64,000 nucleotides of DNA from Lutjanus erythropterus (Eukaryota; Chordata; Actinopteri; Lutjaniformes; Lutjanidae): the NCBI GenBank assembly GCA_020091685.1, contig CM034595.1:7401132-7465131 (forward strand). Direction: 5' to 3'. Below the pieces are notes generated by a model. The model was not told the DNA's origin, did no database searches, and saw nothing but the letters and a program-made list of their open reading frames with translations. Below are positions 1-10,371 of the stretch, in pieces. Positions within the stretch are counted from its first letter, which is position 1. Each line of letters begins with the position of its first letter. The position numbers and the translations under genes were made by a program.

Positions 1-25
1 TTTTACCACTTTATTTATCAAGGCT

Positions 26-330
26 AGAGCTGCAATGATTAATTAATTAATAATCAATCATTAAATTAATTACCAGCTATTTTGATAATTGGCTAATTGG
101 CTTAAGGAAATCTTTAAGAAAAAAGTCAAAACTCTCTGATTCCAGCTTCTTAATTGTGAGTATTTTTCAGTTACTTTACTCTCTGACAGTACAATGAATA
201 TCTTTGGGCTGTGGACAAAATAAAACATTTAACAAATTAGGAAAAACAGGACTTTAAAAAATTTAAATTACCAACATTATTCTCATATTCTGACATTTTA
301 TAGTCAAACGGCTGTTAGCTGAACCCTAAT
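26..330 (-). repeat. Copy 1 of the GGGCTGCAACTAA-ended element (reverse)
   Basis: Begins near AGAGCTGCAATGATTAATTA and carries the family's internal words in reverse, such as CTGATTCCAGCTTCTTAA, TCTCTGACAGTA and GTGGACAAAATAAAACATTT. The far end is decayed (GACATTTTATAGTCAAACGG). The family appears at least twelve times in this window; a full copy is about 345 bp with inverted ends. Confidence 0.75.
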
Positions 331-574
331 CAAAGCGCACAGGGGACAGGCTTTAAAAACTGAAAAAGCTGCCCTACTGGAGAGCTGATGTGTCCTTTTC
401 TATTAACATTTCCTCACCGTCTGCACTCATTTTCTCACTTCACACTGTGTTGTTGTGTCACAAGTCAACAGTGCAACCCAGCAACACACCTGTTAAATGA
501 CTGGCTGTCTGCTCCTTTATCATACAGGCTGTTTAAGAGCCAGTAGTATTATTATTTTCATCTCTAAAGCCGGT

Positions 575-680
575 ATTTCCAAAACTCTGCAACTCACAAT
601 GAAAGTCTAAATGTATAAAAACACTACAGGCCAGGGGACAAATATGTATTTTTACTTTTCAGGTGAACTTTCCCTTTAAG
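575..680 (-). repeat. End fragment of the TTTAAAGGGACAGTTCACC foldback family
   Basis: Shares CTGCAACTCACA, AAATATGTATTTTTACTTTT and a terminal GGTGAACTTTCCCTTTAA with the copy at 42074-42590. Only the right end is present. Confidence 0.65.
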
Positions 681-1072
681 TTGGAGTAATTGGTAATTTT
701 GTGCAAAGGCAGACAGCAGAGTTCCATTCATGGTGGTGTTTAAACAGCGAGCTCTCAGTGATGAAGCCAGAACAGGGACCACAGACACTTGAGTGTGTAC
801 AGCAGACCTGTTTTATCATCTGTTCTCTCTTTGAAAGCCGCTCTAAATCCATAGCTCAGCAGTCTAGTTAGGTTACATTTGTAACTTGTAATTGGCAGAA
901 TTGTGACTGATGTATTTTGGAGAATAAATGATGAAATGGCCTCCAATAAATGTCACACCTATCCACTTGGGGGTGCTAGAGAACACGTGTGTAGCAGAGG
1001 GAAGCAGGAGGAGGGACTGCTTTTTATACCCTTAGTTTGAACTATTTTTTTGGAGATGTGATATAGTACTTA

Positions 1073-1074
<2 letters not shown>

Positions 1075-1110
<36 letters not shown>
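1075..1110 (-). repeat. (AC)18 microsatellite fused to the exon F donor
   Basis: On the plus strand this is (GT)18. In the transcript it reads (AC)18 starting at intron position +3, directly after the GT of the donor. CA repeats close to donors are established binding sites of hnRNP L and can repress or activate the exon. The tract is perfect in this sequence, so its length may vary between individuals. Confidence 0.95.
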
Positions 1111-1112
<2 letters not shown>

Positions 1113-1253
1113 CTGTGTTCGCAGGATCTCTCCTTTGGTTAGCTGCATGTCTCCCGTGAGTTCTTTAACAGTGATGCCTAGGGGCTCCAATCGCTTACTG
1201 AAGTAATTAGTCATCTCAGCTGCCAAGGCCTTCATCGGAGCCACGTATACGAT
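1113..1253 (-). CDS. ASCC3: ASCC3 exon F: helicase motif Ia
   Basis: 141 bases, 47 codons, phase 0-0, from IVYVAP to EILRTQ. Residues 5-13 (APMKALAAE) are motif Ia, which contacts nucleic acid in RecA-like domain 1; [10 protein letters not shown] at 31-40 lies between motifs Ia and Ib. The next exon, expected to carry the TTPEKWD motif, is beyond the window. The acceptor CTCTCTGCAG is preceded by about 130 bases that are overwhelmingly C and T (1256-1392). The donor is ACACAG followed by GTACACAC, where a CA microsatellite begins at intron position +3 (1075-1110). An AT-dominated frame continues into both introns but has no support there. Confidence 0.97.
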
Positions 1254-1255
1254 CT

Positions 1256-1392
1256 GCAGAGAGAGAGACACGGGGACATAGGAATAAATAGGATAGAGAA
1301 AAGATAGGGGGAGAGTGGGGAAGGTGGAGGATGGGGGTGTGGGGGGAGGAGGAGGGGAGGGGGGATACAGGAGAGTGGGACTGGAAGGACAC
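1256..1392 (-). promoter_or_regulatory. Very long pyrimidine tract before exon F
   Basis: The plus strand is almost pure purine (runs of G, GA and GGA), so the transcript has about 130 bases of C/T with C runs of 4-6. A normal tract is 15-40 bases. Such tracts bind PTB and poly-C-binding proteins. Together with the CA repeat after the donor it encloses exon F. Confidence 0.7.
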
Positions 1393-2211
1393 TGTGGTGA
1401 TAAATGAGCAAACAGAGGCGGGATCATTTGTTCCCTGGCAACCAGCACAAATCGCAATTTATTGAGAAATATGATGCCAGCCACTTGCATGGGTAAAGTT
1501 TAATGGTGATGTATGAAAAGTGTCTTTCGTCACTGGCTGGCACTGTGTGTGAGCCAGTGTGCGTGTAAGCCTTCATGAAAGACAACAAAGCCTTTTGGAT
1601 GTCTGAATTATTTATCTGAGTGTGTGTTAGGATTTGACACTACGGCTTTATGAAGACGTGCACCAATATTTTTAGACTGAGCTGCCAATAGCTGACTTTT
1701 TGTGCGTATATCTAAGATTCTATTTTCCCATTGCTGCTGGATTTAATTTGGACCACTTTCATCTGCTATTTTTCTAAATCAAGTATTCATAAATATGGAA
1801 AAAAAAAACTTCTGAAACAACACTCAGACAATGAAACCTAACCGTCCATCAAACATGAAGTAAAATCACAGTCAGAATTTCTAACAAAGGATGGAGGAGG
1901 GTAGTCATGGAGGTAAGCAGGGTGAAATGGAGGTAAAGCGTGTTTTGTCCTTTTATATTCAAGTTAGTAAAGCATTTTAAATATTATTGACAGCTGAACA
2001 GCTCTGCTTTAAATCCCATTTAAATCCCAGTTTCTGCGAGCACAAACTAATTGGTAAAATTAGAAAACATTCAAGGTTGGGAGGCTTACTTAAAAATGTA
2101 ATCCAATACAGTTACTAATTACCTGGTAAGAAATGTAGTCAGTAACTCATCCAAGTATTACAACATTAAATTAATGTAAACTGATTACTTTCCTTTATGG
2201 GGAAACAGTTT

Positions 2212-2480
2212 GGGCTGCAACTAACGATTATTCACTATTGTTTAATCAAGCATTTTTTGAATTAATCAATTAGTTTATTGATCCATGAAATGTCAGAAAA
2301 TGTTGAAAAATGTTGACCAAAGCTCAAGATGATGTCCTCAAATGTCTTGTTTTGTCCAAAACTTAAAAATATTCAGTTACTGTCAGAGAGGACTAAAGAA
2401 ACCAGAAAATATCCACATTTTAGAAGCTGAAACCTGAGAATTTGAACTTTGTTAAATCTGAAAAATGACTTGATAAAAAA
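2212..2480 (+). repeat. Copy 2 of the GGGCTGCAACTAA-ended element
   Basis: Starts GGGCTGCAACTAACGATTAT and contains AAATGTCTTGTTTTGTCC, TATTCAGTTACTGTCAGAGA and GAAGCTGAAACCTGAGAA. The 3' end is cut short near 2480. The copy at 4676-5004 is in the opposite orientation in the same intron. Confidence 0.85.
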
Positions 2481-2574
2481 ATCCTGCCACAATCTTGTCA
2501 CTTGAAAAATAGGTCCAAGCATGTGGATCACACAGACTTACAGATGTTTGGATCCATTTATCAAGCCCTTCCTG

Positions 2575-2846
2575 TGATGACTGAATGATTGATTGAATAA
2601 ATGATTATGTTCATTATGGATTAATCTGTCAACCATTTTCTACATTAATCAATTAGTTGTTTGGTCCATGAAATGTCATGAAATGTCAATCAGTATTTCC
2701 CAAAGTCCAAAATGACATTCTCAAATGTCTTGTTTTGTCCAAAACTCAGTTTGTTTCACTTTTTTTTCTAAAGACTCAAAACGATTAATAGATTATCAAA
2801 GTAGATGCAGATTAATTTAATAGTCAATTAATAATAGTTGCAAAAG
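2575..2846 (+). repeat. Copy 3 of the GGGCTGCAACTAA-ended element
   Basis: Carries GGATTAATCTGTCAACCATT, AATTAGTTGTTTGGTCCATG, CAAATGTCTTGTTTTGTCC and ends AATAATAGTTGCA. The middle is deleted compared with other copies. Confidence 0.8.
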
Positions 2847-3513
2847 TGTTTTATGTTTGTTGTTTGGTTTATTAGTTTGCCCAGATGTTTATTGATTTAA
2901 TTGAAACAAAAAAGGTGAAATTTCCACACAATGAAGCATTTTTTTTTCACTAGAGGCCATGACAATGAACTGGCAGGTGTGTCTGCACTGAACACAGCAG
3001 TGTATCATTCTTTATTTTAAAATGATAATCCTGCTAATAATCCTGATTACATAATCCTGTTACATGTAATCCATCACTCCCCATTGATTGATAAAACATC
3101 ACAATATGATTTGGCAATACTTGACTCAAACCATGATGTCAGTTGTAGAGATGTTTCCTGGTCACTGAATCAAATCTAACAGAGCCACACCCACACAGTC
3201 CTGATGAACAGATTTACTAATTAATAAAGACTGGAAGTGTTAAACATCAAACAAATAAAACCTACTGTGAAGAGATTATTTTCTGAGCTTTAGTTTTGAG
3301 TGTTGCTTATTTATTCAGAAATATTTAATCATAGGGAGAGAATTTGAAACTAGGGCGGCCCTATATGGTAAAAAACATCATACTGTGATAATTTTGACAG
3401 ATATTTTGATCCTGATAAGATTCACAGATAATAGGGATGATTATTTTTACTGAAAAAAGTACTTCATTCTAATGCAGTTCTGTTGCACATTTTTTCTTTA
3501 TTAAAAAAACTTC

Positions 3514-3572
3514 TGTGATTTGGATATTGCATTTGATCATACATTTTTGATTAAATGTGCAGCAGTTTTGAA
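3514..3572 (-). repeat. Fragment of the GGGCTGCACGATTAA family (reverse)
   Basis: GTGATTTGGATATTGCATTT and AAATGTGCAGCAG match the reverse-orientation fragments at 23495-23575 and 52728-52817. Confidence 0.5.
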
Positions 3573-4597
3573 ACCAAGTTTTCATGGGCTATAAGCAAAT
3601 TTAGCATACAACATGACTTTTCTTTGATGGTTTGCTATGATATTTTTACATTTTATAGTGTTCTTTAGTGTTCCTAGAGAGACAAGTGGAAGTGTGTGTG
3701 TATGTTGTTGAACGGAGACAACCTCTCTTCATCTCCAATCATGAGCAAAATACTGAAGTTCAGATAAAGTTCTGAACCATAACAGGAACAAAAGTTTTGA
3801 TGAAATATATGACAAACACAGTGCTGACTTTAGGGCTGGTCTATAAATAATATCTTGATATTTTTAGGCTTTTCTGTGATGTATCTTGATTCATACATTT
3901 CCTCTAAAATAACATTCTGTAGTTTTTCAACCAGTCAGAATCCCACGTCCTGAAGAATTTACATAGGTAGGCAGATATATAGGAGGAAATGCGTCTGGTA
4001 AGTGGGAGGGTAGGAAGTAAGAAAGTAGGCAGGGATGAATGGTACAGTAGGTAAGCAGAGGAGTATGAATGTTGGAAGGGAGAACAGCAGGCAGACAGGG
4101 AATAAAATAATGATCATATTCAAATAATCATAATGCCTGCAGTAATGCCTTATCAATATTACAAACCTTTCACTTCACTTCAGTGACTTTTTTGCCAGAA
4201 GAGGATGAAAAATAAGAATAGTAAAAGGCTAATATGGCTAATATGTGACATTTCTTAACTGTATTGGCTGCATAATATAATAAGAAGAGCAAACACATTC
4301 AGCTTTCCTTTCTACACCATGACTACACATCAAAACACAACTACACACCTACTTCAACAATACAACACACTAACAAGATGACCCACAGGGATTCTTCATG
4401 AATAAAAAACATGACTATCCTTCATTGTGCAACTATGACAAAGTAACTAAACGTCTGGAGAGTAAGAAATATGTTGCTATGGATATAAAGCTTTGATTGT
4501 GGAGGAGCAAACACATTTGCTATTGCTTGGTAAAAGCAGGATATATATGTTTTTGTAAATGGCAATTTAAAGATTAATTGATCATTAATATTACCAA

Positions 4598-5325
4598 TGA
4601 GTCTCAAGTCATTGCACTTAAATCCCAAGTCCAGGCCAGCTAATCTCATGTCAAGTCTCAAGTCCTAAACTTTGAGTTTGAGTAAACTACTAAATTAACC
4701 ACCAACTATTTTGATGATCGAATCATCTTTTTAAGTCATTTTTTAATAGAAAGTATTCAAATTCACTGATTTCAGCCTCAAATCTGAGTATTTTCTGGTT
4801 TCTTTACTCCTCAATGACAGTGACAGTAATATGAGTATCTTTAGGTTGTGGACAAAAAGAAGACATCTGAGGACGTCATCTTGAATTTAAGAATACTGTG
4901 ATCAATATTTGTCTGTCATTTTATGTACCAAACTACAAATTGATTAATTGAGAAAATAACTGACAGATTAATGGATAATGAAAATAATGGTTAGGTGCAG
5001 CCCTATATAATATTTTACCAGTAACATAACGTTAGTTCTTAACGGTTCCTTCAACTTGACTGGTCAGATTAGTAGATTAGCAGATTCATAGTGTTCATGT
5101 TAGTTGATTCAGGAAATGAGGGCAAATGAACTGATTCACACTTTTTAAATAACAGTTTTTGAGGGAAGGTATCAAGTATTTCCAGGTCAAAAGGTTCAAG
5201 TCCAAGTGAAGCCATGAGTCGTTGGTGTTGAAGCCCAAGTTGAGTTGAAAATCTTTATTGAATTTGAATTATTGAGTCTAAAGTGATCAAATTTGTGACT
5301 CAAGTCCACTACACTGCCCTTTATA
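4598..5325. mobile_element. AAGTC-rich element split by a later insertion
   Basis: Both halves (4598-4675 and about 5160-5325) are built of repeats of CAAGTC, AAGTCC and GAGTC, for example GAGTCTCAAGTC, CCCAAGTCCAGG, GTTCAAGTCCAAGTG and GACTCAAGTCCA. The GGGCTGCAAC-family copy at 4676-5004 separates them. AAGTC-rich dispersed repeats are common in fish genomes; I cannot assign a superfamily. Confidence 0.6.
4676..5004 (-). repeat. Copy 4 of the GGGCTGCAACTAA-ended element (reverse)
   Basis: Ends GGTTAGGTGCAGCCCTA and contains TTCTTTACTCCTC-like, CTGATTTCAGCCTC and GTTGTGGACAAAAAGAAGAC words in reverse order. About 330 bp, close to full length. Confidence 0.85.
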
Positions 5326-5477
5326 TATATGAGTAGGCAGAGAGAACAGTAAATGTTACAGTAAACTTTGATCTGTACAAAATATTCAAACCAAACCTGG
5401 AATTTCTCTTTGTAGTGGGAAACTGTGAGTGTTTTTTTTAGCAGATTTAGTGTTTTAATGCAATGTTTTATTACTGG

Positions 5478-6354
5478 AAAGCTACAATTGATCCTTTTCT
5501 AAGCCCCTCCTGCGAACAACAACTAACCAATCATAGAATAAGTGTCAAGCTTTGCATTTCTCTACTGTGCGTGGCGTGATAACCAGTGTCTCATTAGACT
5601 GGACGGTGGCCTAACAAACAGAAAACACAAGGAAATACAGCAATGTTACCTCAGGCTAAACTTGTTAGATACCAGTGTATCTGCATTTGTTATGTGGAGG
5701 TTGAAGAGGACAATGTGGGCTGGTGGAGAATCAAAGTGGGCCAATGAAGATGCTTCTCTTTTGGTCACTGTCTTAGGTCTAAGTCAGGTTAGCTTAGCTC
5801 TTCTCCCAGCTCTCTTCCTAGAGTGATTGTGGTCAGGCTGCTCTGGCTGGGTGACTGTTTAAAGGTTCATAATCTAGTCCCTGCATTTCCTTTTCATATT
5901 AATGAGCACGTCCTTTGTCTATCATATACATATGCGTCATATTTCTGCATCCGACAAGCTAACTGAGCTAGTTTTATCCTCAGTATGAAGGTTACATCTT
6001 GCACACAGTAACTTTACATATTTCAGACCCTTTTAAGGGTTCTTCTTTTAAATTGTGTCAATGGAACATTAAAAAGTCTGCTGGAGACAGACTCCTCAGT
6101 GAATTCAAGGAGTTCAAGCATTAGCATTAACTTACATTAGCCAGTTACACGTGAAATCTTCTAGGAAGTGTCATCATTTCAGGCGACAAAATCCACAGTC
6201 ATCAGCTAGAAATGGGACGCTCATGTTTCAACAATTACTCACAATTTCAATGTTGATTCTGCCACTGTTATCACTGTAAGAGAAAGCTTGTCAGGTGTAG
6301 CAGCAGTAATGAAGGTGGGCGGGGCTTAGTAAAGTGTCAATTAAACTTTTTTTT
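5478..6354. mobile_element. Foldback element with CTAAGCCCC inverted ends
   Basis: The left end AATTGATCCTTTTCTAAGCC and the complement of the right end, AATTGACACTTTACTAAGCC, match over about 33 bases. Similarity continues inward (GTCAAGCTTTGC against GACAAGCTTTC). Length is about 875 bp. No transposase is seen, and the open frame at 5542-5826 inside it is not a known protein. Confidence 0.6.
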
Positions 6355-6934
6355 TGATCCTTCATTGTTTAAGTTTTAAATATTCTGCATTTTGAGCCAA
6401 TGCTTAAATGCTGTAGATTAGTTTTGCTATTTTTATACTCAAAAGAAAATAAAAAAAAGAATGCAGATCACCACTGCAGCTACATGACCAGAACATGGCA
6501 CAAATCAGAAAAAGCCTCCTGAAGGAAACATAATCAAGTAAATCCAGCTGTCCTTGACTTAAAACTATCACAAAGCTCCCATTTAAATGCCGCCTGAAAT
6601 CCAAGCATCCAAAGCTCCGAGGATCAGATCTGAAACTCTGCATGCGGTGTGTGAGTCTCAGCGAGCAGCGTGCTTAATCTCCATGAGGCATGTTGAGAGA
6701 CTCCGGGGTTGAGGAACAATGGAAACATTAAACAGCCAATGCAGACACTCATTATACAGAAATTCTTGAAATTCTGACTGTGATTTTTGCCAGACAGACA
6801 TGTTACAGTCAGTCCAGGTGAAAGGCTCCCTACAGACGGCAGGTGTAATATGTAATCAGACTGCATCGTAGGTCAATAAGTGACCTCATACTCTGGATCT
6901 CTACTTTGTGTGTTTGTGTGTGTCAGGGTCAGAC

Positions 6935-7138
6935 CTTGAATTCATCCTTCTTGATGACGCCGCCGGGCTGCAGATGCTGGCGGATCTCATGAAGGACGGT
7001 CAGCATGGCGATGTTGGTCTTGCCGGCGCCAGTCGGAGCGCAGATGAGCAGGTTTTCGTTGGTGTTGTAGGCCGTCTCAAAGACCAGGGACTGGATCCTG
7101 TTCAGACGCTTCATCCCCTTAAACACCAGCTGCCCGAT
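6935..7138 (-). CDS. ASCC3: ASCC3 exon E: Q-like motif and Walker A of helicase cassette 1
   Basis: 204 bases, 68 codons, phase 0-0. Exon residues 6-18 (FKGMKRLNRIQSL) are the Q-like motif that senses adenine. Residues 34-41 are APTGAGKT, the Walker A loop whose Lys40 and Thr41 bind ATP phosphates and magnesium. The exon ends KKDEFK, which runs straight into IVYVAP of exon F. Sequence conservation with mammals is very high. The acceptor CTTTCCTCAG has a strong branch candidate TGCTAAC at 7160-7166. The donor is AAG followed by GTCTGA, weaker than usual because +3 is C. Skipping this exon would keep the frame but destroy ATP binding by the first cassette. Confidence 0.97.
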
Positions 7139-7159
7139 CTGAGGAAAGGATGAATAAAG

Positions 7160-7166
7160 GTTAGCA
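7160..7166 (-). promoter_or_regulatory. Candidate branch point before exon E
   Basis: TGCTAAC on the minus strand lies 22-28 bases before the exon E acceptor. It is close to the optimal TACTAAC and is followed by CTTTATTCATCCTTTCCTCAG-type pyrimidines. Confidence 0.55.
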
Positions 7167-7211
7167 TATCTTTATTAAGTGAAAACAATGCATATTGCTT
7201 TATGCATTTCC

Positions 7212-8457
7212 TTTAAAGGGAAGGTCCATTATCTTGTGATTTTATATCATTCTGTAGCTTCTACTGTAGCAGTTTCCCAAACCCTTTAAACATTTTCTCA
7301 TGTGACCTGATGCAGATTTCTGCACACTGACATTACTACATATGTTGAAGAAGTGGCAGGCATGAACTCTCTATTCTACATCACTTCTGTTGCTAATGGC
7401 TGAGTGGGAGTTTCAAGTTGAATATCAGGGAAAAGAACACAGATGGAGCCGCCCCTGAAATAGCAATGAGGAAATGTCACCACACTCCTTGCTGCTGCAA
7501 CCTGTGCCAGTGTGACCGCTGCTTGCCGCTTTAGCTCCGGAGTGACCCACAAAAACTTTACGCAACTTGTAAAAAATGTATATTCACAGGTATGGACAAA
7601 ATAAACTGAAACAAACTGTACAACACAATGATATGGTTTTTTCCTGGAGAAATCAGAAATGAAAGTGATTGTACACTATTTTTTAACATTTATTTCTGAA
7701 AATACAGTAATATCTAGCCCAAATGGACACCGGGGATTTATTGAAGAAGTCTACAATACAACTTTTCAGCGGTGCTGGCTAGCTAATTGATAATTGATGA
7801 AACAAAGGCAAAAATAGTCAGTGGAGGACACCAGATTGTGGACAATACATCGTCGAAGGTCAAAACGAACATTTGGGAGGATTTTGGTGTGCTCAAAGAG
7901 TGTGAGAATAACACTGTCAGTGGCTTTGCTGCTTGTACAAAGTTTTTAAACATATTAGGTTTTGATAGATGTAAGTGAAGCTCGTCGCCACTATGGAAAC
8001 ACAGGCGCTGCACCAGTGGAGGACACTAGTAAGTGACAAGTGAGTGACTGTGTGTGTGTGTTTGATCACAGGTGCAGGTTGGGTCAGGGGACTTATATTC
8101 ACAGTCTTGGGCTGGTGTGGATTTGACGCGGAGATAACTGCAGGTAACAGGTCGGTCCTGGTTCTCAGATTTGTGGGTGCGGACGGGTTTGCAAGACTGG
8201 ACCAGATTAAACACTTCAGTACACTGTGAAATACAGAGAGATTTATGGAGCGGTGACGGGCTTGATCTGCTCATTTGATCAGCTTGAATGTAACAGACAT
8301 TCATTTTTATGTAAAAGTCCTGCAGCTTTTAAACTAGTAACAAAGCTGTCTGTAGTATTGTGTTAGTCTGCGTTTCCCCCGACTGGATAACAGTGAAAGG
8401 AAATATGATGTTTTTCTTTGTTCTGAATGATTTTAATGGTTGGACAATTCTTTTAAA
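7212..8457. mobile_element. Element with TTTAAAGG/A...GTCCA inverted ends, hAT-like interior
   Basis: The left end TTTAAAGGGAAGGTCCA and the complement of the right end, TTTAAAAGAATTGTCCA, pair over about 17 bases. The 1.25-kb interior contains a BED-finger-like reading frame (7787-7975). The left end is only about 73 bases from the exon E acceptor and about 46 from its branch candidate. Confidence 0.55.
7787..7975 (+). pseudogene. hAT-transposase BED-finger remnant
   Basis: A 63-codon frame includes SSKVKTNIWEDFGVLKE, then NNTVSGFAACTKF and LGFDRCK. This is the order of the BED zinc finger at the N terminus of hAT transposases: SK.K..IWE.FGF, a spacer ending in GxAAC, then K.LxF. The second cysteine of CxxC is Phe here and the downstream histidine pair is missing, so the finger is not intact. 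A donor-like GTAAGTG follows at the end of the frame, as if an intron followed. It is antisense to ASCC3. Recognition is by motif only. Confidence 0.5.
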
Positions 8458-9084
8458 TGACTGACAAAAACAGCTCAATAATGACAAATGATAAACTTTG
8501 TATTTACAACAGAAATATATGTCTATATCATATGTTCAAGTAAAGATAAATCTTCTTTAGATTTCCCCATGATCATTGTGACCTGAACACTCAGCCACAC
8601 TCATAACCACTTCATTACTTTTCTATGATCAGCATGAAGCCCTTTATTCAAAAGTTTTTATTCATGAAACAAATGAAAAATTCTGTAGGTGAAGGTTTGA
8701 GTTGACCATGCTGCTCCTTCTGCTTAGAATCAGTTGTAAAATTACGTGAATTTTCAGAAGCTGCTCTGAACATGACTGTAAATTTGAAGCTACGACACGT
8801 GGCTGTAGATGCTCTGACTGTTGATGAAAGTTTTTTGATATAACATGATTCTTTAATTTGTTGTTTGGTTTCATTTTAAATTTATATCTATGCTTTATGT
8901 GCTGCGGTGTGTCGTGGCCAGGATTTTTAATATCTATGATACTCCTGGTTTAAATAAATGTTAAATAAAAAAATTAAAAAAAAGATTATCTAGTTTTACA
9001 TAAGGTTGATTAAAACTAGAAGATATTTGAATTCATTAGAATATATGTGCCACTTACAAATTAAAATTTACTGACTTTTTAATT
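8458..9084. other. Stretch with no recognised feature
   Basis: AT-rich intron sequence with no exon and no identifiable repeat. Confidence 0.5.
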
Positions 9085-9297
9085 TTATCCATATTAACTG
9101 ACTTAGGAAACACAAACTGACATTGATTATTAGAGAAAGACAGATTGATCAATAATGAAAATAATCAACACAGTAAAGACTTGAAAAATAGGTCCAAACA
9201 TGTGGAGCACATGGACACATGAATTCATTAATTGATTAATGGAGAAAATAATCAACAGATTAATGGACAATGAAAATGATCCATTAGTTGCAGCCCT
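9085..9297 (-). repeat. Copy 5 of the GGGCTGCAACTAA-ended element (reverse, broken)
   Basis: Ends CCATTAGTTGCAGCCCT. A module ACTTGAAAAATAGGTCCAA at 9180 is shared with 2501, where it also adjoins a copy of this family, so the two may descend from one composite. Confidence 0.75.
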
Positions 9298-9872
9298 AAA
9301 TTGATTCAGTCTTTTTACTCATATCATTGTAATAATAATATAATATTTACAATGTTCTTATAAAGGCATCAAAATAAATAAATGATGATTCTTGATGATT
9401 CACTGCTAACATCAGCTGTGAGCTCTGGACTAATGTCAATATTTTGGAGCACTACAACACAATGCAATAACAGTCAGTGTCACTGCTGACTGGCAGTCAG
9501 TTCAACACAGTGCAACAGAATTCACCCTTGGCCACCAGATTTGGACCAGTGTCAACTGTTGTGCAGTTGCCCTGACTGGCGAGTGTATTTTACTGGACTG
9601 CAGAATGTTCCAGCCAGAGTGCTGACATGAAATAAAGACAGGTGATCAGTTACATGTGCCAGCGACTGAACCGCAGAGGAAAGAGGTGACCGCACTGAAA
9701 GTGGGGCATCAAGAGAAGCATGAAGGAGGGGGAAATGTGTGTGGTGGGATCGGCTGTCACTCAAGCTGCCCTCGGCCTGCCTTCACTATGGCAACAGAGT
9801 GTGGGTGATGGCCCTCAATCTCACACTGCCTCTGATAAGTAGAGAAATGGCCACTGTGAAGGACAGTTGGCA

Positions 9873-9913
<41 letters not shown>

Positions 9914-10159
9914 TACACAGACACACAGCAGCACATGCAGGAGAGTGAAAACATCCAGCTGCTGCACAGGTGAATCATTTTCTTCTGGAGCAGAACATGA
10001 ACAGACCAAAAATACATTTAAAGAGCACACCAAAATCTGATTATGTTCTGTTCATGGATGGAGAATGAAGGAACATTAGCTTTGAGCAGAATAAGCTGTT
10101 CTGTTTCTTCTGTCTCCACGTGTTGAATCATATATGTTCATTCAAATTGATTTTCAAAA
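9298..10159. other. Intron stretch with a CA microsatellite
   Basis: Nothing coding is seen. The frames across 9739-10033 are translations of the CA repeat at 9872-9910. Confidence 0.6.
9872..9910. repeat. (CA)n microsatellite
   Basis: About 19 uninterrupted CA units on the plus strand, TG in the transcript. Confidence 0.95.
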
Positions 10160-10305
10160 TAATAAAAATACACTAGAATTACCACCTCATGGTTGCATGC
10201 CTCCACCAATCAGTCAGGTTGCAGTTTATATTAATTTCTGCCCAGAGTCACAGAACGTCTGTAATGAAGACTTTTACCACTATTAAAGTCTGTTTAAAGG
10301 ATTTA
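10160..10305 (+). repeat. Copy of the CTAGAATTACCACCTC repeat
   Basis: AATAAAAATACACTAGAATTACCACCTC..GGTTGC and GTTGCAGTTTATATTAATTTCTG match 45730-45810. The family is familiar from fish intergenic DNA. Confidence 0.65.
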
Positions 10306-10371
10306 TATTTATATTTCTAGGATTTTGGCTGAATAAAATCTGGATCAATGTGTGCTTTTAAAAACTGCTTT

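Larger units (their letters stand above)
1..1112 (-). other. Partial intron downstream of exon F
   Basis: Intronic. It holds a decayed reverse copy of the GGGCTGCAAC-ended element (about 26-330), the end of a TTTAAAGGGACAGTTCACC-type element (575-680) and the CA repeat at the donor. Nothing is recognised in 330-575 or 690-1074. Confidence 0.75.
2073..3085. mobile_element. Element with ends like GTAATCC...TGGGGAGT, hosting two inner copies
   Basis: The left end GGTTGGGAGGCTTACTT...AATGTAATCC and the right end ATGTAATCCATCACTCCCC are inverted partners, and the words TAATCC and TTACT repeat at both ends. This end sequence is familiar from a common teleost DNA element. Two copies of the GGGCTGCAAC family (2212-2480 and 2575-2846) lie inside and presumably inserted later. 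Confidence 0.55.
1254..6934 (-). other. Intron between exons E and F (5.7 kb)
   Basis: No exon is seen inside it. About half is recognisable transposon remains: a nest at 2073-3085, a fragment at 3514-3572, an AAGTC-rich element interrupted at 4598-5325, and a foldback element at 5478-6354. The stretches 1393-2070, 3090-3510, 3580-4590 and 6360-6934 hold nothing I recognise. Confidence 0.75.

Noticed and set aside
6908-7153. 81-codon plus-strand frame over exon E
   Set aside because: It is the antisense shadow of the conserved Walker A exon; no independent domain is seen.
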